Source: Secundilactobacillus folii
Lineage (GTDB): Bacteria > Bacillota > Bacilli > Lactobacillales > Lactobacillaceae
NCBI RefSeq assembly: GCF_009720675.1
Contig: NZ_WNJO01000004.1
Coordinates: forward strand, 62,001 to 126,000
Length of the DNA stretch: 64,000 nt
Direction of reading: 5' to 3'
Below the pieces are notes generated by a model. It searched no databases. It had not been told where the DNA came from and was given only the letters and a program-made list of their open reading frames with translations. The position numbers and the translations under genes were made by a program. This document shows, piece by piece, positions 22,014-32,698 of the stretch (its first letter is position 1; every line of letters starts with the position of its first letter).

Positions 22014-22850
22014 GTGGCGATTAAAGTATATAAACCAACCAGTAATGGTCGGCGCAATATGACTAGCCTTGACTACAGTCAAGTAATTACGAAGTCAAAG
22101 CCTGAAAAGTCATTACTAGAATCAAAGAGTCACACCGCTGGCCGTAATAACTACGGTCACAAAACAGTTCGTCATCGTGGCGGCGGTAATAAGACTCAGT
22201 ACCGGATCATTGACTTCAAGCGTAATAAAGATAATGTCTCTGCCACAGTTAAAGGGATTGAATATGATCCAAACCGGACAGCTAACATTGCCTTACTTGT
22301 GTACACTGACGGAACTAAGGCTTACATCTTAGCACCTAAGGGACTTAAGGTTGGCGATCAAGTTCAATCAGGACCCGATGCTGATATCAAAGTTGGTAAT
22401 GCATTACCATTACAAAACATTCCAATTGGGACTACAATTCACAATATTGAATTAAAGCCTGGTAAGGGTGGCCAATTAGTTCGTTCAGCTGGTGCTGGTG
22501 CTCAATTACTTGGTAAAGAGGGCAAGTACGCCATGGTCCGTTTAACTTCTGGTGAAGTTCGGATGGTATTAGGCGTTAACCGTGCAACCATTGGTATCGT
22601 TGGTAACGAAGAACACGAATTAATCAACGTCGGTAAAGCAGGACGTAACCGTTGGGTTGGCAAGCGGCCACAATCTCGTGGTTCAGTAATGAACCCTAAC
22701 GATCACCCACATGGTGGTGGTGAAGGTAAAGCACCTATCGGTCGTCCATCACCATTATCACCATGGGGTAAGAAGACTATTGGTAAGAAGACACGTTCTA
22801 CTAAAGCTCGTTCAAACAAGTTTATTGTTCGTCGTAAAGGTAGAAAGTAA
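22014..22850 (+). CDS. rplB: 50S ribosomal protein L2
   Basis: The 278-residue protein has the C-terminal signature [20 protein letters not shown] near the peptidyl transferase centre, with the conserved His. It starts at a GTG at 22014 after AGGAGGG. L2 is needed for subunit joining. Confidence 0.98.
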   Translation: MAIKVYKPTSNGRRNMTSLDYSQVITKSKPEKSLLESKSHTAGRNNYGHKTVRHRGGGNKTQYRIIDFKRNKDNVSATVKGIEYDPNRTANIALLVYTDGTKAYILAPKGLKVGDQVQSGPDADIKVGNALPLQNIPIGTTIHNIELKPGKGGQLVRSAGAGAQLLGKEGKYAMVRLTSGEVRMVLGVNRATIGIVGNEEHELINVGKAGRNRWVGKRPQSRGSVMNPNDHPHGGGEGKAPIGRPSPLSPWGKKTIGKKTRSTKARSNKFIVRRKGRK

Positions 22851-22895
22851 TAAACTTATTGCGTAATTAATCTCACTCATAAGGAGGGTAATCTA

Positions 22896-23174
22896 ATGGG
22901 TCGTAGTTTAAAAAAGGGACCATTTGCTGATGAACATCTGCTGAAAAAGATTGATGCTCAAAAGGATCAAGATAAGAAGTCTGTTATCAAGACTTGGTCA
23001 CGTCGTTCAACGATTTTTCCTAGCTTTATTGGCTACACGATCGCTGTTTACGATGGTCGAAAGAACGTTCCAGTTTACATTCAAGAAGACATGGTAGGTC
23101 ACAAGTTAGGTGAATTTGTGCCTACTCGGACCTTCCATGGCCATTCAACTGATGATAAGAAGACGGCAAAATAA
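22896..23174 (+). CDS. rpsS: 30S ribosomal protein S19
   Basis: The 92-residue protein begins [20 protein letters not shown]. The conserved segment [20 protein letters not shown] and the motif [15 protein letters not shown] are intact. It lies in the head of the 30S subunit near S13. Confidence 0.98.
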   Translation: MGRSLKKGPFADEHLLKKIDAQKDQDKKSVIKTWSRRSTIFPSFIGYTIAVYDGRKNVPVYIQEDMVGHKLGEFVPTRTFHGHSTDDKKTAK

Positions 23175-23190
23175 TAAGGAGGATTAGCTA

Positions 23191-23538
23191 ATGGCTGAAC
23201 AAGTTACATCAGCAAAGGCAACTGCGAAGACTGTTCGTGTTGCTGCGCGTAAGGTCCGCCTTGTCATTGATCTTATCAGGGGCAAGAGCGTGGCCGAAGC
23301 GATTGCTATTTTGAAGTTTACCCCTCGTGGTGCTTCACCAATCGTTGAAAAAGTTTTAATGTCAGCAGTAGCAAACGCTGAAAACAACTTTGACTTGGAT
23401 CGCTCTGATTTGGTTGTCAGCGAAGCTTTTGTTAACGAAGGACCAACCCTTAAGCGGTTCCGTCCCCGTGCTAAAGGCTCTGCTTCGCCAATCAACAAGC
23501 GAACTAGTCACATTACTGTAGTTGTATCTGAAAAGTAG
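23191..23538 (+). CDS. rplV: 50S ribosomal protein L22
   Basis: The 115-residue protein has the core [20 protein letters not shown] and the C-terminal tunnel hairpin [20 protein letters not shown], where macrolide-resistance changes occur elsewhere; it looks wild-type. AAGGAGGA precedes the ATG. Confidence 0.98.
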   Translation: MAEQVTSAKATAKTVRVAARKVRLVIDLIRGKSVAEAIAILKFTPRGASPIVEKVLMSAVANAENNFDLDRSDLVVSEAFVNEGPTLKRFRPRAKGSASPINKRTSHITVVVSEK

Positions 23539-23550
23539 GAGGGATAAAGC

Positions 23551-24219
23551 GTGGGTCAAAAGATTAATCCAACCGGATTACGTGTCGGAATTATTCGCGA
23601 CTGGGAAGCAAAGTGGTATGCTGAAAAAGACTTTGCTGCTTACCTTGGCGAAGACCTGAAAATCCGTAAATATATCGAAAAACGCCTTGCAGACGCCTCA
23701 GTCTCAACAGTTGAAATTGAACGTGCCGCTAATCGCGTCAACATTTCAATTCATACTGCTAAGCCTGGTATGGTTATTGGTAAAGGTGGTTCAGAAGTTG
23801 AGAATCTCCGTAAGGAGTTAAACAACTTAACTGGCAAGCGTGTCCACATCAATATCATCGAAATCAAAAAGCCTGATTTGGATGCTAAGTTGGTTGGCGA
23901 AAACATTGCACGTCAACTTGAAGGCCGTGTTGCTTTCCGTCGTGCAATGCGTCAATCAATGCAACGGACAATGCGTTCTGGTGCTAAGGGTATTAAAACC
24001 CAAGTTGCCGGGCGCTTGAATGGTGCCGATATGTCTCGTGTAGAAACGTATTCAGATGGTACGGTTCCATTGCATACATTACGTGCAGACATTGATTATT
24101 CATGGGTAGAAGCACACACAACCTATGGTTCATTGGGTGTTAAGACTTGGATCTATCGTGGTGAAATTTTACCTGACAAGCCTAACGCTAACAAAAATAC
24201 TGAGCAAGGAGGGAAATAA
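23551..24219 (+). CDS. rpsC: 30S ribosomal protein S3
   Basis: The 222-residue protein begins [18 protein letters not shown]. The KH RNA-binding motif is visible as [18 protein letters not shown]3 forms part of the mRNA entry helicase. It starts at GTG 23551 with GGAGGGA upstream. Confidence 0.98.
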   Translation: MGQKINPTGLRVGIIRDWEAKWYAEKDFAAYLGEDLKIRKYIEKRLADASVSTVEIERAANRVNISIHTAKPGMVIGKGGSEVENLRKELNNLTGKRVHINIIEIKKPDLDAKLVGENIARQLEGRVAFRRAMRQSMQRTMRSGAKGIKTQVAGRLNGADMSRVETYSDGTVPLHTLRADIDYSWVEAHTTYGSLGVKTWIYRGEILPDKPNANKNTEQGGK

Positions 24220-24220
24220 C

Positions 24221-24655
24221 ATGCTAGTACCAAAGCGAGTAAAGCACCGTCGTGAACACCGTGGTAAGTTACGCGGTACAGCAAAAGGCGGTAAGTCAGT
24301 TGCTTTCGGTGATTATGGTTTGCAAGCTCTAGATTCAAGCTGGATCTCAAACCGTCAGATTGAGGCAGCTCGTGTTGCCATGACGCGTTATATGAAGCGT
24401 GGTGGTAAAGTTTGGATCAAGATTTTCCCTCACAAATCCTACACTGAAAAAGGTGTTGGTGTTCGTATGGGTAATGGTAAAGGTGCACCTGCAGGTTGGG
24501 TCGCACCAGTTAAACGCGAAAAGGTACTGTTCGAAGTTGGTGGCGTTTCAGAAGAAGTTGCTCATGAAGCTTTACGTTTAGCAGCTATGAAACTACCAAT
24601 CCGGACAAAGGTTATCCCTCGCGAGGAAGTAGGTGGCGAATCAAATGAAGGCTAA
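24221..24655 (+). CDS. rplP: 50S ribosomal protein L16
   Basis: The 144-residue protein begins [20 protein letters not shown] chose the ATG at 24221, one base after the rpsC stop, because AAGGAGGG lies 6 bp upstream and the start matches the family; the open frame extends upstream only inside rpsC. L16 organizes the A-site region of the 50S subunit. Confidence 0.98.
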   Translation: MLVPKRVKHRREHRGKLRGTAKGGKSVAFGDYGLQALDSSWISNRQIEAARVAMTRYMKRGGKVWIKIFPHKSYTEKGVGVRMGNGKGAPAGWVAPVKREKVLFEVGGVSEEVAHEALRLAAMKLPIRTKVIPREEVGGESNEG

Positions 24656-24839
24656 AGAAATTAAAGAATTAACCACTGCTGAAATGCTTGAAAAAGAAAA
24701 AAGCTACAAGGACGAATTATTCAACCTTCGTTTTCAATTGGCTACTGGCCAACTGGAAAACACTGCTCGTTTGAAGCAGGTTCGTAAGGATATTGCACGG
24801 ATCAAAACCGTGCTTCGTCAACAAGAATTAAATAAGTAA
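24645..24839 (+). CDS. rpmC: 50S ribosomal protein L29
   Basis: The 64-residue protein begins [15 protein letters not shown]. The start at ATG 24645 lies inside the end of rplP (11-bp overlap), with AGGTGG about 8 bp upstream. An in-frame GTG at 24633 would add four residues but has no better site. L29 lies at the tunnel exit beside L23. Confidence 0.96.
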   Translation: MKAKEIKELTTAEMLEKEKSYKDELFNLRFQLATGQLENTARLKQVRKDIARIKTVLRQQELNK

Positions 24840-24864
24840 GAATACGATAAAGGAGGAATAATTA

Positions 24865-25131
24865 ATGGCTGAAGAACGTAATGCTCGTAAGACGTATCGC
24901 GGTCGTGTGACATCTGACAAGATGGATAAAACAATCACGGTTTCGGTTGAAACTTACAAGAACCATCCAGTTTATGGTAAACGGATCAAGTACACTAAAA
25001 AGTACAAAGCACATGACGAAAACAATGAAGCTAAAATTGGCGATATTGTGGAAATTATGGAAACTCGTCCGTTATCTAAGACTGTCCGTTTCAGACTGCT
25101 TAACGTTGTCGAAAAGGCAGTTACTCTCTAG
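24865..25131 (+). CDS. rpsQ: 30S ribosomal protein S17
   Basis: The 88-residue protein contains [18 protein letters not shown] and [14 protein letters not shown], the S17 oligonucleotide-binding-fold signature. It binds the 16S rRNA 5' domain. AAAGGAGGA precedes the ATG. Confidence 0.98.
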   Translation: MAEERNARKTYRGRVTSDKMDKTITVSVETYKNHPVYGKRIKYTKKYKAHDENNEAKIGDIVEIMETRPLSKTVRFRLLNVVEKAVTL

Positions 25132-25183
25132 ATTCGACATTTATCGTATTCGGTTTACTTAGAAGTGAAAGGAGGACACTAAC

Positions 25184-25552
25184 GTGATCCAACAAGAATC
25201 TCGTTTAAAAGTCGCTGATAACTCTGGTGCCCGGGAAATTTTAACTATTAAAGTACTGGGTGGCTCAAAGCGACGTTATGCAAGTATTGGTGACGTCATT
25301 GTTGCTACTGTTAAACAAGCAACACCAGGTGGCGTTGTCAAAAAGGGCGACGTTGTTAAGGCAGTTATCGTTCGTACTACTTCTCGTGTACGTCGTACCG
25401 ATGGCTCATACATCAAGTTTGATGAAAATGCTGCGGTATTAATCCGTGATGACAAGAGTCCACAAGGTACTCGTATTTTCGGACCAGTTGCGCGTGAGTT
25501 ACGTGACAATGATTATATGAAGATTGTTTCTCTTGCACCAGAAGTGCTTTAA
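25184..25552 (+). CDS. rplN: 50S ribosomal protein L14
   Basis: The 122-residue protein begins [20 protein letters not shown]. The conserved [20 protein letters not shown] and the C-terminal IVSLAPEVL are intact. The start is a GTG with AAAGGAGGA upstream. It is the first gene of the spc part of the superoperon. Confidence 0.98.
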   Translation: MIQQESRLKVADNSGAREILTIKVLGGSKRRYASIGDVIVATVKQATPGGVVKKGDVVKAVIVRTTSRVRRTDGSYIKFDENAAVLIRDDKSPQGTRIFGPVARELRDNDYMKIVSLAPEVL

Positions 25553-25582
25553 TCGTTCGAAAATAAGGAGGTGCCAAACAGG

Positions 25583-25894
25583 ATGTTCATTAAAACTGGT
25601 GATAAAGTTCGTGTGATCAGCGGTAAGGATAAGGGTAAGGAAGGTACTGTTACTAAAACTCTGAACGCCCAAAACCGCGTCGTTGTTAAAGGTATCAACA
25701 TGATCAAGAAGCATCAAAAAGCTTCTCAGACTAGCCCTCAGGGCGGCATTATTGATACTGAAGCACCAATCAATGCTTCAAATGTGATGTTGATTGATCC
25801 TTCTAACAATGAACCAACCCGTGTTGGTTTCCGCGTTGAAGATGGCAAAAAGGTTCGCTTCGCTAAAAAGAGCGGCGAAACCATCGATAAATAA
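25583..25894 (+). CDS. rplX: 50S ribosomal protein L24
   Basis: The 103-residue protein begins [20 protein letters not shown], the KOW motif. I placed the start at ATG 25583 with AAGGAGGTG upstream; an in-frame GTG at 25571 falls inside that ribosome binding site. L24 initiates 50S assembly. Confidence 0.97.
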   Translation: MFIKTGDKVRVISGKDKGKEGTVTKTLNAQNRVVVKGINMIKKHQKASQTSPQGGIIDTEAPINASNVMLIDPSNNEPTRVGFRVEDGKKVRFAKKSGETIDK

Positions 25895-25920
25895 TCTAAG
25901 GAAGGAGGACATATTAACTA

Positions 25921-26463
25921 ATGGCTAATCGTTTACAAGAAAAGTATACTAAAGAAATTGTGCCATCAATGATTGAAAAATTTAAGTATTCTTCAATTAT
26001 GGAAGCACCTAAGATCGATAAGATCGTGTTAAACATGGGTGTTGGTGACGCAACGACTAATGCTAAGAACTTGGATGAAGCAGTTGAAGAATTAGGCTTG
26101 ATTGCTGGTCAAAAGCCTTTGATCACTAAAGCTAAGAAGTCAATTGCTGGTTTCCGTTTACGTGAAGGTAACGCTATCGGTGCTAAGGTTACACTGCGTG
26201 GCCAACGGATGTATGAATTCTTAGACAAGTTAATTAACGTTTCATTACCTCGTGTTCGTGACTTCCATGGTGTTAGTTCTCGTGCCTTTGATGGTCGCGG
26301 TAACTACACATTAGGTGTCCGTGAACAATTGATTTTCCCAGAAATTGATTATGATAATGTTAACCGTGTTCGTGGTCTTGACATCGTTATTGTTACGACT
26401 GCTGAAACCGATGAAGAATCACGCGAGTTGTTAACACAACTTGGCATGCCATTTACTAAGTAA
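25921..26463 (+). CDS. rplE: 50S ribosomal protein L5
   Basis: The 180-residue protein contains [31 protein letters not shown] and the 5S-rRNA-binding core [20 protein letters not shown]5 forms the central protuberance with L18 and 5S rRNA. GAAGGAGGA lies upstream. Confidence 0.98.
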   Translation: MANRLQEKYTKEIVPSMIEKFKYSSIMEAPKIDKIVLNMGVGDATTNAKNLDEAVEELGLIAGQKPLITKAKKSIAGFRLREGNAIGAKVTLRGQRMYEFLDKLINVSLPRVRDFHGVSSRAFDGRGNYTLGVREQLIFPEIDYDNVNRVRGLDIVIVTTAETDEESRELLTQLGMPFTK

Positions 26464-26476
26464 GGAGGGTATTATT

Positions 26477-26662
26477 GTGGCTAAAAAATCATTGATTGTT
26501 AAGAGTCAGCGTCCAGCTAAGTACTCGACACAGGCGTATACGCGTTGTGAACGTTGTGGTCGTCCACATTCAGTTTATCGCAAATTCCACTTATGCCGGC
26601 TTTGCTTACGGGAACTTGCCCACAAGGGTCAAATTCCTGGCATGAGAAAAGCTAGCTGGTAA
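26477..26662 (+). CDS. rpsN: 30S ribosomal protein S14, zinc (type Z) form
   Basis: The 61-residue short form carries the zinc ribbon [20 protein letters not shown] (two CxxC pairs). I took the GTG at 26477, preceded by AAGGAGGG; the open frame extends into rplE but family length and signal favour this start. Zinc-free S14 paralogues exist in many Firmicutes for zinc starvation; none is in this window. Confidence 0.97.
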   Translation: MAKKSLIVKSQRPAKYSTQAYTRCERCGRPHSVYRKFHLCRLCLRELAHKGQIPGMRKASW

Positions 26663-26693
26663 TTCATCACACACCAAAGGAGGATAAACGTTA

Positions 26694-27092
26694 ATGTCTA
26701 TGACTGACCCAATTGCAGACTTCTTAACACGGATCCGTAATGCCAACATGGTATACCACGAATCGTTAGAAGTACCTGCATCAAAGATGAAGCGCGATAT
26801 TGCTGAAATCTTGAAGCGTGAAGGCTTCATTCGTGACGTTGAATACATTGATGATAACAAACAAGGTATCATTCGTGTATTTTTGAAATACGGTCGCGAC
26901 AAGCAACGCGTTATTTCAGGTTTAAAGCGTATCTCAAAACCAGGTTTGCGTACCTACGTAAAATCTGATGCAGTTCCAAAGGTTTTAAACGGTCTAGGAA
27001 TTGCTATCATCTCAACATCTGAAGGTGTTGTGACTGACAAAGAAGCACGTGCAAAGAAAATCGGTGGCGAAGTTCTCGCCTACGTTTGGTAA
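26694..27092 (+). CDS. rpsH: 30S ribosomal protein S8
   Basis: The 132-residue protein begins [18 protein letters not shown] and ends with the conserved [20 protein letters not shown] then EVLAYVW. S8 binds the 16S central domain and represses the spc operon in E. coli. AAAGGAGGA precedes it. Confidence 0.98.
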   Translation: MSMTDPIADFLTRIRNANMVYHESLEVPASKMKRDIAEILKREGFIRDVEYIDDNKQGIIRVFLKYGRDKQRVISGLKRISKPGLRTYVKSDAVPKVLNGLGIAIISTSEGVVTDKEARAKKIGGEVLAYVW

Positions 27093-27122
27093 TTATTTAA
27101 AAAGTAAGGAGGTGCCTATCAA

Positions 27123-27656
27123 ATGAGTCGTATTGGTTATAAGTCTGTTACTATTCCAGATGGCGTTGATGTTAAACGCGACGGTGATGATGTTACGGTC
27201 AAAGGTCCCAAGGGAACTATTACTCGTACATTTTCACCAATCATCACCATGCAAGTTGCTGACGGAGAAGTGAAATTCGATCGGCCAGACAACAACAACA
27301 AAACTCGGGCCCTACACGGAACTACCCGTGCTAACTTCAACAATATGGTTGAAGGGGTCACTAACGGTTTCTCTAAGACTTTGAAGCTCGTTGGTGTTGG
27401 TTATCGTGCCCAATTAAAGGGTAAATTGATTTTGAGTGTTGGTTATTCTAACCCAGTTGAAATGGAAGTCCCTTCCACATTGAAGTTAGAGGTCCCCGAT
27501 AACAACACAATCATCATTAGCGGAATCAGTAAGCAAGAAGTCGGTGACTTCGCAGCTGAGATCCGTGCCGTTCGTTCACCAGAACCTTATAAGGGTAAGG
27601 GTATTCGTTACGAAAACGAACATATCCTGCTTAAGGAAGGTAAAACTGGTAAGTAA
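27123..27656 (+). CDS. rplF: 50S ribosomal protein L6
   Basis: The 177-residue protein begins [17 protein letters not shown]. The C-terminal signature [20 protein letters not shown] lies at the sarcin-ricin side of the 50S subunit. AAGGAGGTG lies upstream. Confidence 0.98.
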   Translation: MSRIGYKSVTIPDGVDVKRDGDDVTVKGPKGTITRTFSPIITMQVADGEVKFDRPDNNNKTRALHGTTRANFNNMVEGVTNGFSKTLKLVGVGYRAQLKGKLILSVGYSNPVEMEVPSTLKLEVPDNNTIIISGISKQEVGDFAAEIRAVRSPEPYKGKGIRYENEHILLKEGKTGK

Positions 27657-27699
27657 TGCTGCATAAGCATTTAACAAATAAATTTAAGAGGTGACTATT

Positions 27700-28056
27700 T
27701 TGATTTCGAAACCAGATAAGAATAAGACACGTCAAAAGCGTCATATGCGTGTCCGGAACAAGATTTCTGGTACTGCAGAGCGCCCACGCTTAAATGTTTT
27801 CCGTTCAAACAAAAACATCTACGCTCAAGTAATTGATGACGTAGCGGGTGTGACGCTGGTCAGTGCCTCGACATTAGATAGCGAAGTAGCTGCAGGTAAC
27901 AAGACGGAACAAGCTCAAGCTGTTGGTAAGCTTGTTGCTGACCGCGCTACTGCTAAAAAGATTACTGAAGTTGTTTTTGATCGTGGTGGCTATTTATACC
28001 ATGGACGTGTACAGGCTTTAGCTGAAGCAGCACGTGAAAACGGCTTACATTTCTAA
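27700..28056 (+). CDS. rplR: 50S ribosomal protein L18
   Basis: The 118-residue protein begins [19 protein letters not shown], matching Lactobacillus L18. I chose the TTG at 27700, with AAGAGGTG upstream; a GTG at 27691 falls in that site. The 5S-rRNA contact region [20 protein letters not shown] is intact. Confidence 0.96.
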   Translation: MISKPDKNKTRQKRHMRVRNKISGTAERPRLNVFRSNKNIYAQVIDDVAGVTLVSASTLDSEVAAGNKTEQAQAVGKLVADRATAKKITEVVFDRGGYLYHGRVQALAEAARENGLHF

Positions 28057-28075
28057 AAAGGAGGAATAACCACTA

Positions 28076-28579
28076 ATGGCTAATTTTATTGATCCTGAAA
28101 AACTGGATCTCGAAGACAATGTTGTTGCGATCAACCGAATTACAAAAGTTGTTAAAGGTGGACGCCGTTTACGTTTTGCAGCTCTAGTTGTCGTTGGCGA
28201 CCACAACGGTCACGTTGGCTTCGGTACTGGTAAAGCGCAAGAGGTTCCAGAAGCTATTCGTAAAGCTGTTGAAGACGGCCGTAAGAACTTAATTCAAGTA
28301 CCGATTGTTGGGACAACTATTCCACATGAAGTTATCGGTAACTACGGTGGTGGTCAGATTCTTCTGAAGCCTGCTGCTGAAGGTTCTGGTGTTACCGCTG
28401 GTGGTGCTGTACGTGCCGTTATGGAACTTGCAGGTGTTGCCGATGTCACAAGTAAGCGTCTCGGTTCTGATACACCTATCAACGCAATTCGGGCAACGTT
28501 TGAGGGATTAAAACGACTCAAGCGTGCTGAAGAGGTTGCTGATTTACGTGGTGTTTCAGTTCAACACTTAGCTGAATAG
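28076..28579 (+). CDS. rpsE: 30S ribosomal protein S5
   Basis: The 167-residue protein has the spectinomycin-loop region [18 protein letters not shown] and the motif [20 protein letters not shown]. It lies at the mRNA entrance and looks wild-type. AAAGGAGGA lies upstream. Confidence 0.98.
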   Translation: MANFIDPEKLDLEDNVVAINRITKVVKGGRRLRFAALVVVGDHNGHVGFGTGKAQEVPEAIRKAVEDGRKNLIQVPIVGTTIPHEVIGNYGGGQILLKPAAEGSGVTAGGAVRAVMELAGVADVTSKRLGSDTPINAIRATFEGLKRLKRAEEVADLRGVSVQHLAE

Positions 28580-28591
28580 GAGGATCTCAAC

Positions 28592-28774
28592 ATGGCTGAT
28601 TTAAAAGTAACTTTGATTCACAGTGCTGCTCATCGTCTTCCTAAACAACGTAAGATTGTTGAAGCTCTTGGCTTGAAGAAAGTTAATAGCTCTGTTGTTC
28701 GTCCAGACAACGCAGCGACTCGTGGTGCTTTATTTCAAATTGCACACTTGATCAAAGTTGAAGAAGTAAAGTAA
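28592..28774 (+). CDS. rpmD: 50S ribosomal protein L30
   Basis: The 60-residue protein reads [20 protein letters not shown] and contains the family motif [14 protein letters not shown]. It follows rpsE by 12 bp with an AGGAGGA site inside the short gap. Confidence 0.97.
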   Translation: MADLKVTLIHSAAHRLPKQRKIVEALGLKKVNSSVVRPDNAATRGALFQIAHLIKVEEVK

Positions 28775-28804
28775 TTAATACTAAATAAGGAGGTGCCTTA
28801 ATTC

Positions 28805-29242
28805 ATGAAGTTGAACGAATTACAACCATCTGAAGGATCACGATTTACACGTTCGCGTAAGGGTCGTGGCCGTTCTGCTGGTAACGGTAAGACATCAGGT
28901 CGTGGCCAAAAGGGTCAAAAGGCTCGTGGCAATACGCGTCTTGGTTTCGAAGGTGGCCAAATGCCACTGTATCGTCGAATTCCTAAACGTGGATTCACAA
29001 ACATTAACCGTAAGGAATATGCATTAGTTAATCTTTCTACGCTTAATGAGCGTTTTGAAGACGGTGCTGAAGTGACACCAGTGGCTCTGGTTGAGGCTGG
29101 TATCGTTAAGAACGAAAAAGATGGTATTAAAATTTTAGGTAATGGCGAAATTTCAAAGAAGCTCACGGTTAAAGCACAGAAGTTTTCTGCTAGTGCTAGC
29201 GCCGCTATTGAAGCTGCAGGCGGTAAAACTGAGGTGATTTAA
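28805..29242 (+). CDS. rplO: 50S ribosomal protein L15
   Basis: The 145-residue protein has the Gly/Arg-rich N-terminus [20 protein letters not shown] and the motif [17 protein letters not shown]. It binds late in 50S assembly. Its stop overlaps the secY ATG by one base (TAATG), coupling ribosome and translocon genes. Confidence 0.98.
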   Translation: MKLNELQPSEGSRFTRSRKGRGRSAGNGKTSGRGQKGQKARGNTRLGFEGGQMPLYRRIPKRGFTNINRKEYALVNLSTLNERFEDGAEVTPVALVEAGIVKNEKDGIKILGNGEISKKLTVKAQKFSASASAAIEAAGGKTEVI

Positions 29243-30555
29243 TGCTTTCGACCATGAAAAACGCGTTTAAGGTTAAAGATATTCGCAATAAGATCTTCTT
29301 TACACTGATGGTTTTGGTTGTCTTCAGACTTGGTTCTTACATTACAGTGCCAGGTGTTAATGCGAAGGCATTACAAAGCGTTGCGTCTTCTGGATTGGTT
29401 AGCATTTTAAACATGTTCAGTGGTGGTGGACTGACGAACTACTCCATCTTTGCGATGGGTGTTTCACCATACATCACAGCACAAATTGTGATCCAACTTC
29501 TACAGATGGATATCGTTCCTCGATATGTAGAATGGAGTAAGCAAGGGGAAGTTGGTCGTAGAAAGTTAAATCAACATACGCGTTACTTAACAATTATTCT
29601 GGCGTTTGTCCAATCAATTGGGATTACAGCGGGTTTTAATACGTTAAGTAGTTTGAATTTGGTTCAAAACCCTGGAATTAAAACTTACGCAATGATTGGT
29701 TTGATTTTGACTGGTGGAACTATGTTAACCACCTGGATGGGTGATATGATCACTGACCATGGACTGGGTAATGGAGTTTCCATGATTATCTTTGCTGGTA
29801 TCATTGCAAGAATGCCAACTGGGTTACAAGAGTTATATCAAAATTATTTGCAGGACTTAACAGCTTCTAACTGGTGGGAAGGTGTACTGATCGTTCTATT
29901 GGTGTTAGTAATTGTATTGATCATCGTTACCTTTGTAACGTGGGTTCAACAAGCTGACCGTAAAATTCCGATTCAGTATACTCGCCGTGTTTCTGGAGAT
30001 CCTGATAGCAGTTATCTGCCTTTGAAGGTTAACGTCGCCGGTGTTATTCCTGTTATTTTCGCAAGTTCATTTATTGCCACGCCTCAAACCATCTTAATGG
30101 CGTTCGCGAATAATCACTCAGAGGATACTTGGTATCAAGTATTGACCAATATCTTCAACATGCAATCAACAGGCGGAACGATTTTATATACCATATTGAT
30201 TGTTCTGTTTACTTTCTTCTATGCGTTTGTTCAGGTTAACCCTCAAAAGTTGTCTGAGAACTTACAGAAGCAGGGAAGTTATATTCCTGGTGTCTGGCCT
30301 GGTCATGAAACTCAAGTCTACGTCTCCAATTTATTGATGCGCTTGAGTACGGTCGGGGCTTTGTTCTTAGGGTTGGTTGCTCTGATTCCGCTAGTTGCTC
30401 AAAACGTTTGGAATCTTGATGAATCTATTGGACTTGGTGGTACTAGTTTACTTATTGTTGTTGGTGTTGCTATTCAAACGATTCAACAGATTGAAGGGCT
30501 TATGATGAAGCGAACTTACGTTGGCTTTATCCAAGATACCCGCCCAACTGAATGA
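29242..30555 (+). CDS. secY: Protein translocase subunit SecY
   Basis: This 437-residue membrane channel of the Sec translocon shows the ten-helix pattern of SecY. The plug/TM2 region GGGLTNYSIFAMGVSPYITA and the TM4-5 region WMGDMITDHGLGNGVSMIIF are present. The cytosolic C5-C6 loops carry the Arg-rich segment RKIPIQYTRR that contacts SecA and the ribosome. Translation is coupled to rplO. Confidence 0.98.
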   Translation: MLSTMKNAFKVKDIRNKIFFTLMVLVVFRLGSYITVPGVNAKALQSVASSGLVSILNMFSGGGLTNYSIFAMGVSPYITAQIVIQLLQMDIVPRYVEWSKQGEVGRRKLNQHTRYLTIILAFVQSIGITAGFNTLSSLNLVQNPGIKTYAMIGLILTGGTMLTTWMGDMITDHGLGNGVSMIIFAGIIARMPTGLQELYQNYLQDLTASNWWEGVLIVLLVLVIVLIIVTFVTWVQQADRKIPIQYTRRVSGDPDSSYLPLKVNVAGVIPVIFASSFIATPQTILMAFANNHSEDTWYQVLTNIFNMQSTGGTILYTILIVLFTFFYAFVQVNPQKLSENLQKQGSYIPGVWPGHETQVYVSNLLMRLSTVGALFLGLVALIPLVAQNVWNLDESIGLGGTSLLIVVGVAIQTIQQIEGLMMKRTYVGFIQDTRPTE

Positions 30556-30627
30556 GATGAGTAATGGTGTGGTGACCTTGTTCAGCACACCATCTTGTCA
30601 TTGAGAGTTCTGCTAGGAGGAAATAAG

Positions 30628-31287
30628 ATGTCAATGAATTTAATTTTAATGGGTTTGCCTGGTGCTGGTAAGGGTACCCAAGCACAGAAGATTGTCGGTG
30701 ATTTTGATATTCAGCATATTTCAACAGGTGACATTTTCCGTGAGGCCATGAAAAATGAAACCGAGATGGGATTAGCGGCTAAGAAATTTATCGACAAAGG
30801 GGAATTAGTTCCTGATGAAGTTACCAATGGAATCGTAAAAGAGCGTCTTGCTCAAGACGATGTCAAAGATGGCTACATGTTAGACGGTTACCCTAGAACC
30901 ATTGATCAAGCCGAGGCATTAGATCAGTTTGGCGCGGAACTTGGGCGCAATATTGATGCTGTTATCAACATTCATGTTGAACCCAGTGTTTTGATTGAAA
31001 GGTTATCAGGCCGATATATTTGTCGAACATGCGGTGCTACCTATCACAAAGTTTACAATCCAACTAAGGTTCCAGGAACCTGTGATGTTTGTGGTGGTCA
31101 TGACTTTTATCAACGTGAAGATGATAAACCAGAAACGGTTAAGAATCGATTAGATGTCAACTTGAAGATGAACACGCCGCTTGTTGATTTTTATCAAAAG
31201 AAAGGTCTTCTTCATACAGTTGATGGAGACCGGGATATCAATGAGGTTTACCGTGACATCAAAGATCTTCTCAGTCAATTGGCGTAA
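30628..31287 (+). CDS. adk: Adenylate kinase
   Basis: This 219-residue long-form enzyme catalyses ATP + AMP = 2 ADP. The P-loop GLPGAGKGT, the AMP-site motif DGYPRT, and a zinc-binding LID with two CxxC pairs (CRTCG and CDVCG) are seen. I used ATG 30628, 7 bp after AGGAGG; an upstream in-frame TTG at 30595 precedes that site. It follows secY by 72 bp. Confidence 0.97.
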   Translation: MSMNLILMGLPGAGKGTQAQKIVGDFDIQHISTGDIFREAMKNETEMGLAAKKFIDKGELVPDEVTNGIVKERLAQDDVKDGYMLDGYPRTIDQAEALDQFGAELGRNIDAVINIHVEPSVLIERLSGRYICRTCGATYHKVYNPTKVPGTCDVCGGHDFYQREDDKPETVKNRLDVNLKMNTPLVDFYQKKGLLHTVDGDRDINEVYRDIKDLLSQLA

Positions 31288-31421
31288 GGTCCTTCGTCGC
31301 GTGGAATTCCTTGCTTCAAAGGTGATGGTGTGGTAAACTAACTCAGGTTAGCCTCATTTATGATTGGGGCAGTCCGGGCACTATTTAATCATAGTTATAA
31401 ATCACTCAAGGGGGTACATTC

Positions 31422-31637
31422 GTGGCAAAAGACGTCATCGAAGTCGAAGGTAAAGTCACTGAAACATTACCAAACGCGATGTTTCGGGTAGAACTTGAAA
31501 ACGGTCATGAAATTTTAGCACACGTTTCTGGGAAAATTCGGATGCATTATATCCGTATCTTACCAGGAGACCGAGTTACTGTTGAAATGTCACCGTATGA
31601 TTTGACCAAGGGCCGGATCACTTACCGGTTTAAGTAA
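31422..31637 (+). CDS. infA: Translation initiation factor IF-1
   Basis: The 71-residue protein is a single S1/OB-fold domain: [20 protein letters not shown], with the C-terminal [12 protein letters not shown]. It starts at GTG 31422 after AAGGGGG. The 134-bp gap after adk has no clear terminator, so infA can be read with the operon. Confidence 0.97.
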   Translation: MAKDVIEVEGKVTETLPNAMFRVELENGHEILAHVSGKIRMHYIRILPGDRVTVEMSPYDLTKGRITYRFK

Positions 31638-31681
31638 TCGGCCATTTGGTTTGTAATAGACAATAGGAGGTTTAGATTCTC

Positions 31682-31801
31682 ATGAAAGTACGACCATCTG
31701 TTAAAAAAATGTGCGATCATTGCAAAATTATTAAGCGTAAGGGTCGAGTAATGGTTATTTGCTCAGCAAACCCTAAGCATAAGCAACGTCAAGGTAAATA
31801 A
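31682..31801 (+). CDS. rpmJ: 50S ribosomal protein L36, zinc form
   Basis: This tiny 39-residue gene is easily missed. It reads [20 protein letters not shown] and ends PKHKQRQGK. The zinc ligands C11, C14, C27 and H33 are present (C+ form). AGGAGG lies upstream, and the position between infA and rpsM is canonical. Confidence 0.96.
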   Translation: MKVRPSVKKMCDHCKIIKRKGRVMVICSANPKHKQRQGK

Positions 31802-31827
31802 TTCACTATATAGGAGGTGCCGTGTAA

Positions 31828-32193
31828 ATGGCTCGTATTGCTGGAGTTGACTTGCCCCGTGACAAGCGTATTGTCATTGGCTTAACTTACATTTTTGGTA
31901 TTGGCAACAGTACTGCTGAAAAAATCATTGAAGAAACTGGCGTATCACCAGACGTTCGCGTTCGTGATCTCAGTCCTGATGATGAAGATAAGATTCGTGC
32001 AGCCGTCGACAATTATCAAGTTGAAGGTGATTTGCGTCGTGAAGTCAGCATGAACATCAAGCGTCTTCAAGAAATTGGCTCATACCGTGGTATGCGTCAC
32101 CGTCGTGGTTTACCTGTTCGCGGTCAACACACGAAGAATAACGCCCGCACTCGTAAGGGTAAAGCTACTACGATTGCAGGACGTAAGAAATAA
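31828..32193 (+). CDS. rpsM: 30S ribosomal protein S13
   Basis: The 121-residue protein begins [19 protein letters not shown]. The basic C-terminus with [19 protein letters not shown] contacts the tRNAs. AGGAGGTG lies upstream. Confidence 0.98.
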   Translation: MARIAGVDLPRDKRIVIGLTYIFGIGNSTAEKIIEETGVSPDVRVRDLSPDDEDKIRAAVDNYQVEGDLRREVSMNIKRLQEIGSYRGMRHRRGLPVRGQHTKNNARTRKGKATTIAGRKK

Positions 32194-32220
32194 TTATCTC
32201 AAAGGAGGTTATGACGTTTT

Positions 32221-32610
32221 ATGGCAACTAGAAAAACTTCGCGTAAACGACGCGTAAAGAAGAATATTGAGTCCGGTGTTGCTCACATTCATTCTACATT
32301 TAATAACACACTGGTCATGATTACTGACATGCAAGGAAACGCAATTGCTTGGTCATCTGCCGGTTCATTAGGCTTTAAGGGCAGTCGTAAATCAACTCCG
32401 TTTGCTGCACAAATGGCTGCTGAAGCTGCTGCTAAGGGTTCAATGGAACATGGTATGAAGACTGTAGAAGTTGCTGTTAAGGGTCCAGGTTCGGGTCGTG
32501 AAGCTGCTATCCGTGCTTTACAAGCTACTGGTCTTGAAGTAACTGCCATTCGGGACGTAACTCCAGTTCCTCACAATGGTTCTCGTCCTCCGAAGCGCCG
32601 TCGAGTATAG
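32221..32610 (+). CDS. rpsK: 30S ribosomal protein S11
   Basis: The 129-residue protein has [18 protein letters not shown] and the C-terminal signature [20 protein letters not shown] at the platform of the 30S subunit. AAAGGAGGT lies upstream. Confidence 0.98.
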   Translation: MATRKTSRKRRVKKNIESGVAHIHSTFNNTLVMITDMQGNAIAWSSAGSLGFKGSRKSTPFAAQMAAEAAAKGSMEHGMKTVEVAVKGPGSGREAAIRALQATGLEVTAIRDVTPVPHNGSRPPKRRRV

Positions 32611-32698
32611 TGTACTATCCCGTTTTAGTGGACATACAACTACATGATGGGACTTATTTAAATGGCTCAACGCGTTTTGAAAGGGGTAAAAGATAAGA

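Noticed and set aside
24125-24220. Upstream extension of the rplP frame into rpsC
   Set aside because: The L16 family starts at [11 protein letters not shown], and the ribosome binding site is directly upstream of 24221.
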